From Pseudoruegeria sp. SK021 (GTDB lineage: Bacteria > Pseudomonadota > Alphaproteobacteria > Rhodobacterales > Rhodobacteraceae): a stretch of DNA of 64,000 bases. Numbering within the stretch: position 1 is the stretch's first letter; each line of letters begins with the position of its first letter. Below, in pieces: positions 60,545 to 64,000 of this stretch. Where the stretch lies: NCBI RefSeq assembly GCF_002119405.1, contig NZ_MTBG01000012.1, positions 1 through 64,000 of the forward strand, given 5' to 3'. The notes beneath the pieces were generated by a model, which did no database searches, was not told the DNA's origin, and saw only the letters and a program-made list of their open reading frames with translations. The translations under genes were made by a program, and so were the position numbers.

Positions 60545-61747
60545 TTAGGGGCTTGCCGGCGTTTGCAACCAGATCTCGACCAGACCCTGTGGCGGGGTCG
60601 GTCGATAATGCGTGAAATCGCGCAAAGTCGCGTCCGGGATCATGCCGGAAATCGCTTCCGCGCCGGATGCCGCCTCGGCGTCATAAAACCGAATATTGCT
60701 GCGCGAGATTTCGAACGGGACGGCCTGCACCAGATAGGGCTCAATGCCCTCTGCCGCTAACGCGCCAAGACCGGCCTCTACCACAGCCGGGTCCAGACCC
60801 TCTCGATAATACAACGCAACCCGAGACACACCCGAGGGCAATCCCAGAGGGGTCGGGGCCGACGGAGCCGCGACGGGCGGAGCGACGGGCGGAGCGACAG
60901 GCGGAGCGACGGGCGGAGCGACGGGCGGAGCGACGGGCGTGGGAAGATCTGTGAACAAGGCGGCGACAGCAAGGGGCAAAGGATGAACCGCCGTTTGCTG
61001 CAAGACCGGTGCCTGTTCTGCACGCATATCGGACACGGCCAGACCCCGTGCAGGAACACTCAAAGACAAATCTTCGGCCGGGCGGGGCAGCGGGAAAAAT
61101 CCAACCGCGTCTTGACCCGAAACTGGCGATAGCGGCAACTCCGCAGCGACCTCGGCCTGCGCGATTTCAGTCTGCGGGTTTTCTGGCATCACCGGAACCG
61201 CCTCAACCACCGCGGCACGGTCGGTCGTCTCAGGGGCGGGCATTGCGGGGGCAGTCGTCATTTCGGCGGCATCGTCTCCGCCCGCACTGTCCCCCAACTC
61301 TTTCAGCAGGGTGTCGCGCCACAGAACGCCGACACCAATCGCCGCCAGAACCAGTACCCCCAGCGCGATCGGCACCACTCGATTCTTGCGCCTCAGGGGC
61401 TTTTGGTACCCGATCATCGCCGGATCGACTTCCCCGGGGGTGGGCTTGTCCGCCCTGCGGGACGGCCCATCAGAGGGTTGCTCCGGGATCGGATGGGGCA
61501 CGGCACGCACGGCGCTTGGGGCAGTCTTCGTTGCTCTCGTTTGATCGGGCACGGAGCCCTTATCCGCCAGCTCTGGTTTCGGAGGTTCCGGCACCGCACC
61601 TTCGGGACTGGGCGCCGCTTGCAAACGCGCCGCCTCACGGGCCTTTTCCATGGCTGCGTTCAGCCGGTCGACCCGCAGCATGATCGGATCGCCGCCTGAC
61701 GGCGGCTCCGGCTTCTTGGCAGTTGTTTCGCCATCACGTAGGGCCAT
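60545..61747 (-). CDS. Proline-rich single-pass membrane protein with LytR_C-like end
   Basis: A 400-residue protein of unknown function. An N-terminal cytoplasmic part rich in Pro/Glu/Lys is followed by one membrane helix at about residues 124-143 (VVPIALGVLVLAAIGVGVLW), then an acidic Ala/Pro-rich extracytoplasmic region that includes five copies of APPV, and a folded C-terminus from VSRVALYYREGLDP to GLVEIWLQ that resembles the LytR C-terminal domain. That pattern suggests a periplasmic cell-wall or envelope role. GGGAG lies before the ATG at 61747. The following regulator gene is on the same strand, upstream. Confidence 0.6.
   Translation of the reverse strand: MALRDGETTAKKPEPPSGGDPIMLRVDRLNAAMEKAREAARLQAAPSPEGAVPEPPKPELADKGSVPDQTRATKTAPSAVRAVPHPIPEQPSDGPSRRADKPTPGEVDPAMIGYQKPLRRKNRVVPIALGVLVLAAIGVGVLWRDTLLKELGDSAGGDDAAEMTTAPAMPAPETTDRAAVVEAVPVMPENPQTEIAQAEVAAELPLSPVSGQDAVGFFPLPRPAEDLSLSVPARGLAVSDMRAEQAPVLQQTAVHPLPLAVAALFTDLPTPVAPPVAPPVAPPVAPPVAPPVAAPSAPTPLGLPSGVSRVALYYREGLDPAVVEAGLGALAAEGIEPYLVQAVPFEISRSNIRFYDAEAASGAEAISGMIPDATLRDFTHYRPTPPQGLVEIWLQTPASP
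60872..60939. repeat. 12-bp in-frame tandem repeat (APPV codons)
   Basis: Five full copies plus a partial copy of GACGGGCGGAGC (one copy has GACAGG). On the minus strand each unit encodes APPV in the linker of the proline-rich membrane protein. Because the unit is a multiple of three, copy-number change would alter linker length without a frameshift. Confidence 0.9.
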
Positions 61748-61889
61748 TACATCGCTCCCGGAACACACACCGCCCGGAATCGCGCCAATGCGGCAGCATC
61801 CCAAACCACCCGCCAATACTAGCCGGATTTGACCTGCGGTTCAAACCCGGCTCGTGATCCACGACCGGGGCCGTGAAGCTGCCAATGCG

Positions 61890-62576
61890 TCAGGCCACCA
61901 GACGATATCCGCCGCTTTCGGTCACCAAAATCCGCGCATTCGAGGGATCGGGTTCGATTTTCTGGCGCAGCCGGTAAATATGAGTTTCCAGCGTGTGCGT
62001 GGTGACCCCGGCGTTATAACCCCAGACCTCGTGCAGAAGCACATCCCGCGCCACCACCCCTTCAACCGCCCGATAGAGGTACTTCAGGATGTTGGTTTCC
62101 TTCTCGGTCAGCCGGATCTTGCGGTCTTTGTCATCCACCAGCATCTTCGTCGCAGGCTTGAACGTGTACGGCCCAAGCTGGAACACGGCATCTTCGCTTT
62201 GTTCATGCTGACGCAATTGTGCCCGGATCCGCGCCAACAATACCGGGAACTTGAACGGTTTGGTCACGTAGTCATTCGCGCCCGCGTCCAGACCCAGAAT
62301 AGTGTCGGCATCGCCATCATGACCGGTCAACATCAGGATCGGGCATTTCACCCCCTGCTTGCGCATCACCCGGCACAATTCCCGGCCATCGGTATCGGGC
62401 AACCCGACATCGAGAATTACCAGATCATGCGGCGTGGCCTTGGCCTTTGCCAGACCCGCGGCACCGGTCGCGGCTTCGAACACGTCAAAGTCATCGGTCA
62501 TCACCAATTGCTCGGACAGCGCCTCGCGCAGGTCGTCATCATCATCGACCAGAAGTATCTTCTTTAGTACGCTCAT
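61890..62576 (-). CDS. OmpR/PhoB-type response regulator, CenR-like
   Basis: A 228-residue two-component regulator. The receiver domain has the acidic pocket LLVDDDDDLRE, the phospho-acceptor D56 in LVILDVGLPDTDG and the lysine in YVTKPF. The winged-helix DNA-binding domain covers about 130-225, with KIRLTEKETNILKYLYRA and TLETHIYRLRQKIEP. It closely resembles CenR, the essential cell-envelope regulator of Caulobacter and Rhodobacter, as I remember it. GGAGG lies eight bases before the ATG at 62576. No histidine kinase is adjacent. Confidence 0.88.
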   Translation of the reverse strand: MSVLKKILLVDDDDDLREALSEQLVMTDDFDVFEAATGAAGLAKAKATPHDLVILDVGLPDTDGRELCRVMRKQGVKCPILMLTGHDGDADTILGLDAGANDYVTKPFKFPVLLARIRAQLRQHEQSEDAVFQLGPYTFKPATKMLVDDKDRKIRLTEKETNILKYLYRAVEGVVARDVLLHEVWGYNAGVTTHTLETHIYRLRQKIEPDPSNARILVTESGGYRLVA

Positions 62577-62740
62577 GGACAAATCCTCCGTCGTCTGAGT
62601 ATGACTTGCGCCGTGATCGGTGACCGAACAAGGTTTGCTTCATCCGGTTCACGTGGACGTGTCGGAATGACTGGGTTTGTTTCAACCTGTTTCAACGCCA
62701 GCCGCCAAAATGACCAAAAACGGAGACCCAGATAGCCCGG

Positions 62741-63856
62741 ATGCTTACCCTGTCGTCACCTTTGGGCCCTGCCCCGACCGAACGTCTGGCCCGCGCACGG
62801 GCCGATCTGCGCATGGGACTTGGTGTTGTCGTGACGTCAGAACCCGGCAACCCGGCATCAGGCGCACTTATTTTGGCGGCAGAAACCCTCAGCGCCGACC
62901 GTCTTGCCGCCGCGCGCCAGCTTGGCCCTGCGGTTCTGGCCGTGACGGCGCGCCGGGCCGCCACCCTGAACGCGCGCATCTATGACGGCGATCTCGCCCG
63001 CGTGGCCCTGCCCGACGACGCCGATCTGGCTTGGGTGCAGGCCTTGGCCGATCCGGCAGACGATTTGCGCAGCCCGATGAAAGGCCCGTTTCTGACCCTG
63101 CGCGACGGGCCGTCCGACCTGCATCGCGCTGGCATCGCCCTGTGCAAATCGGCCCGAATTCTGCCCGCAACGCTGGTTGTGCCTCTGAACGACGCTGCCA
63201 ATCTGGCCACCGCGCAGAACCTGACCCGGGTCTCCGCCGACGAGATTCTCACCGCTGCGGCCACGTTCAGCCCGCTGCATTCAGTGGTGTCCGCCCGGGT
63301 GCCGCTTGCGGTGTCCACCGCCGGCAAACTGCATGTGTTCCGCCCCGAAGATGGCGGCGAAGAGCATTACGCCGTGGAAATCGGAACCCCCGATCGAGAC
63401 GCGCCGGTGCTGGCCCGCTTGCATTCGGCCTGTTTCACCGGCGATCTGTTGGGGTCGTTGAAATGTGATTGCGGCCCGCAATTGCGCGCGGCATTGGCCC
63501 AGATGGGGGCAGAAGGATCGGGCGTGCTGCTCTACCTCAACCAAGAAGGGCGCGGCATCGGTCTGGCCAATAAGATGCGGGCCTATTCGCTGCAGGATCA
63601 GGGTTTTGACACGGTCGAGGCGAACCACCGCTTGGGCTTTGAGGATGACGAACGGGACTTCCGCCTTGGTGCGGCTCTGTTGACGCGACTGGGATTCTCC
63701 AAGGCGCGGCTGATGACCAACAACCCCGCCAAGGTCACCATGCTGACCCGTTGCGGCATTGATGTGGTGGACCGGGTTCCGCTGAAAGTTGGACGCGGGC
63801 CGCTGAATGCTGCCTATCTTGACACCAAAGCCATCAAATCCGGGCATTTTCTATGA
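62741..63856 (+). CDS. ribA: GTP cyclohydrolase II with N-terminal RibB-like domain
   Basis: RibA opens GTP to start riboflavin synthesis. The 371-residue product has a catalytic C-terminal domain with the zinc ligands in [21 protein letters not shown], then [18 protein letters not shown] and the [11 protein letters not shown] region, and TNNPAKV. The first 170 residues are a diverged domain in the position of dihydroxybutanone-phosphate synthase and lack clear RibB catalytic motifs; this long form is usual in Rhodobacteraceae. It overlaps the following gene by ATGA. No FMN riboswitch-like leader is visible. Confidence 0.93.
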   Translation: MLTLSSPLGPAPTERLARARADLRMGLGVVVTSEPGNPASGALILAAETLSADRLAAARQLGPAVLAVTARRAATLNARIYDGDLARVALPDDADLAWVQALADPADDLRSPMKGPFLTLRDGPSDLHRAGIALCKSARILPATLVVPLNDAANLATAQNLTRVSADEILTAAATFSPLHSVVSARVPLAVSTAGKLHVFRPEDGGEEHYAVEIGTPDRDAPVLARLHSACFTGDLLGSLKCDCGPQLRAALAQMGAEGSGVLLYLNQEGRGIGLANKMRAYSLQDQGFDTVEANHRLGFEDDERDFRLGAALLTRLGFSKARLMTNNPAKVTMLTRCGIDVVDRVPLKVGRGPLNAAYLDTKAIKSGHFL

Positions 63857-64000
63857 GCCGCCCTACCCTGAAGGTCACCCCGCAAGGGGCGCGGTTTCTC
63901 GGCCGCCGTATTCCTTGCGCCATTGGCCGGGGCGGCCTGACCCACACCAAGCGCGAAGGCGACGGCGCCACACCGCGGGGCACACACCGGATTGTCGGCC
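63853..64000 (+). CDS. L,D-transpeptidase family protein (partial, runs off the window)
   Basis: The first 49 codons of a gene cut by the window edge. The product begins [19 protein letters not shown] and continues [28 protein letters not shown], which fits the N-terminus of stand-alone YkuD-type L,D-transpeptidase domain proteins ([15 protein letters not shown] motif). Such enzymes cross-link or modify peptidoglycan. Its ATG overlaps the ribA stop, so it is translationally coupled. The catalytic cysteine would lie beyond the edge. Confidence 0.8.
   Translation, partial: MSRPTLKVTPQGARFLGRRIPCAIGRGGLTHTKREGDGATPRGTHRIVG

Noticed and set aside
1-64000. Mobile elements, prophage, CRISPR or defence system
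   Set aside because: No transposase, integrase, phage structural gene, cas gene, repeat-spacer array or toxin-antitoxin pair was recognised; gene content is core genome throughout.

Overview
The window is high-GC chromosomal DNA of an alphaproteobacterium, most likely a marine or phototroph-related member of the Rhodobacteraceae (Roseobacter/Rhodobacter lineage). The grounds are an intact sigma-E/ChrR pair next to its FAD-oxidoreductase/DUF1365/SDR operon, gene blocks typical of the family (rsmB - heparinase II/III - purH - lspA - DUF3035 lipoprotein - M16 peptidase pair; ftsK - lolA; rbfA - truB - rpsO - pnp), a ChrR-type cupin anti-sigma factor and a MutL of the endonuclease type. Almost all of it is core genome; I see no transposase, integrase, phage gene or CRISPR array.

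Layout. 1-4.7 kb: a left edge that may be an rRNA operon leader, msrPQ (periplasmic methionine sulfoxide repair), a glutamate-synthase-domain membrane protein and a secreted fasciclin protein. 4.7-12 kb: clpB behind a heat-shock-like promoter, pyrF, a Nudix hydrolase, dinB, an N-formylglutamate amidohydrolase, tRNA-Val(GAC) and rpmJ. 12-18.4 kb: a PAS protein, a phenylacetate-CoA-ligase-like enzyme, about 1.1 kb of gene-poor AT-richer DNA holding RNA-like hairpins, then an orphan formate dehydrogenase alpha subunit with a DUF3775 protein. 18.4-22.8 kb: the singlet-oxygen locus (SDR, DUF1365, FAD oxidoreductase, divergent rpoE-chrR). 22.8-37 kb: serine hydrolase, rmuC, mutL, M16 peptidases, DUF3035 lipoprotein, lspA, purH, heparinase-like protein, rsmB, SDHAF4-like protein and dapB. 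37-43 kb: rbfA, truB, DUF2189, DUF1643, rpsO, pnp. 43-51 kb: a blue-light LOV histidine kinase, 1-Cys peroxiredoxin, GT25, DUF1127, rluA, a free-Met-sulfoxide reductase, a STAS/anti-sigma-kinase pair, hspQ, an AEC transporter, a lytic transglycosylase and lolA. 51-64 kb: ftsK, aminotransferase, UbiH-type hydroxylase, Trm112, LON-domain protein, thioredoxin-TPR protein, xth, DUF374 acyltransferase, a proline-rich membrane protein, an OmpR-type regulator, ribA and the start of an L,D-transpeptidase.

Themes. Light and oxidant defence recur: MsrPQ and free-Met-sulfoxide reductase repair oxidised methionine, the sigma-E/ChrR system senses singlet oxygen, a LOV kinase senses blue light, and a 1-Cys peroxiredoxin and thioredoxin-like chaperone handle peroxides and damaged proteins. 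The strongest anomaly is in ChrR: its two N-terminal zinc-ligand cysteines (35 and 38) are both serine although the rest of the protein is intact, which predicts altered or absent control of sigma-E. The second is the gene-poor segment at 14.1-15.2 kb, which may encode an unannotated small RNA on the minus strand.

Limits: family calls rest on motif recognition without database searches; promoter and small-RNA calls are pattern matches only.
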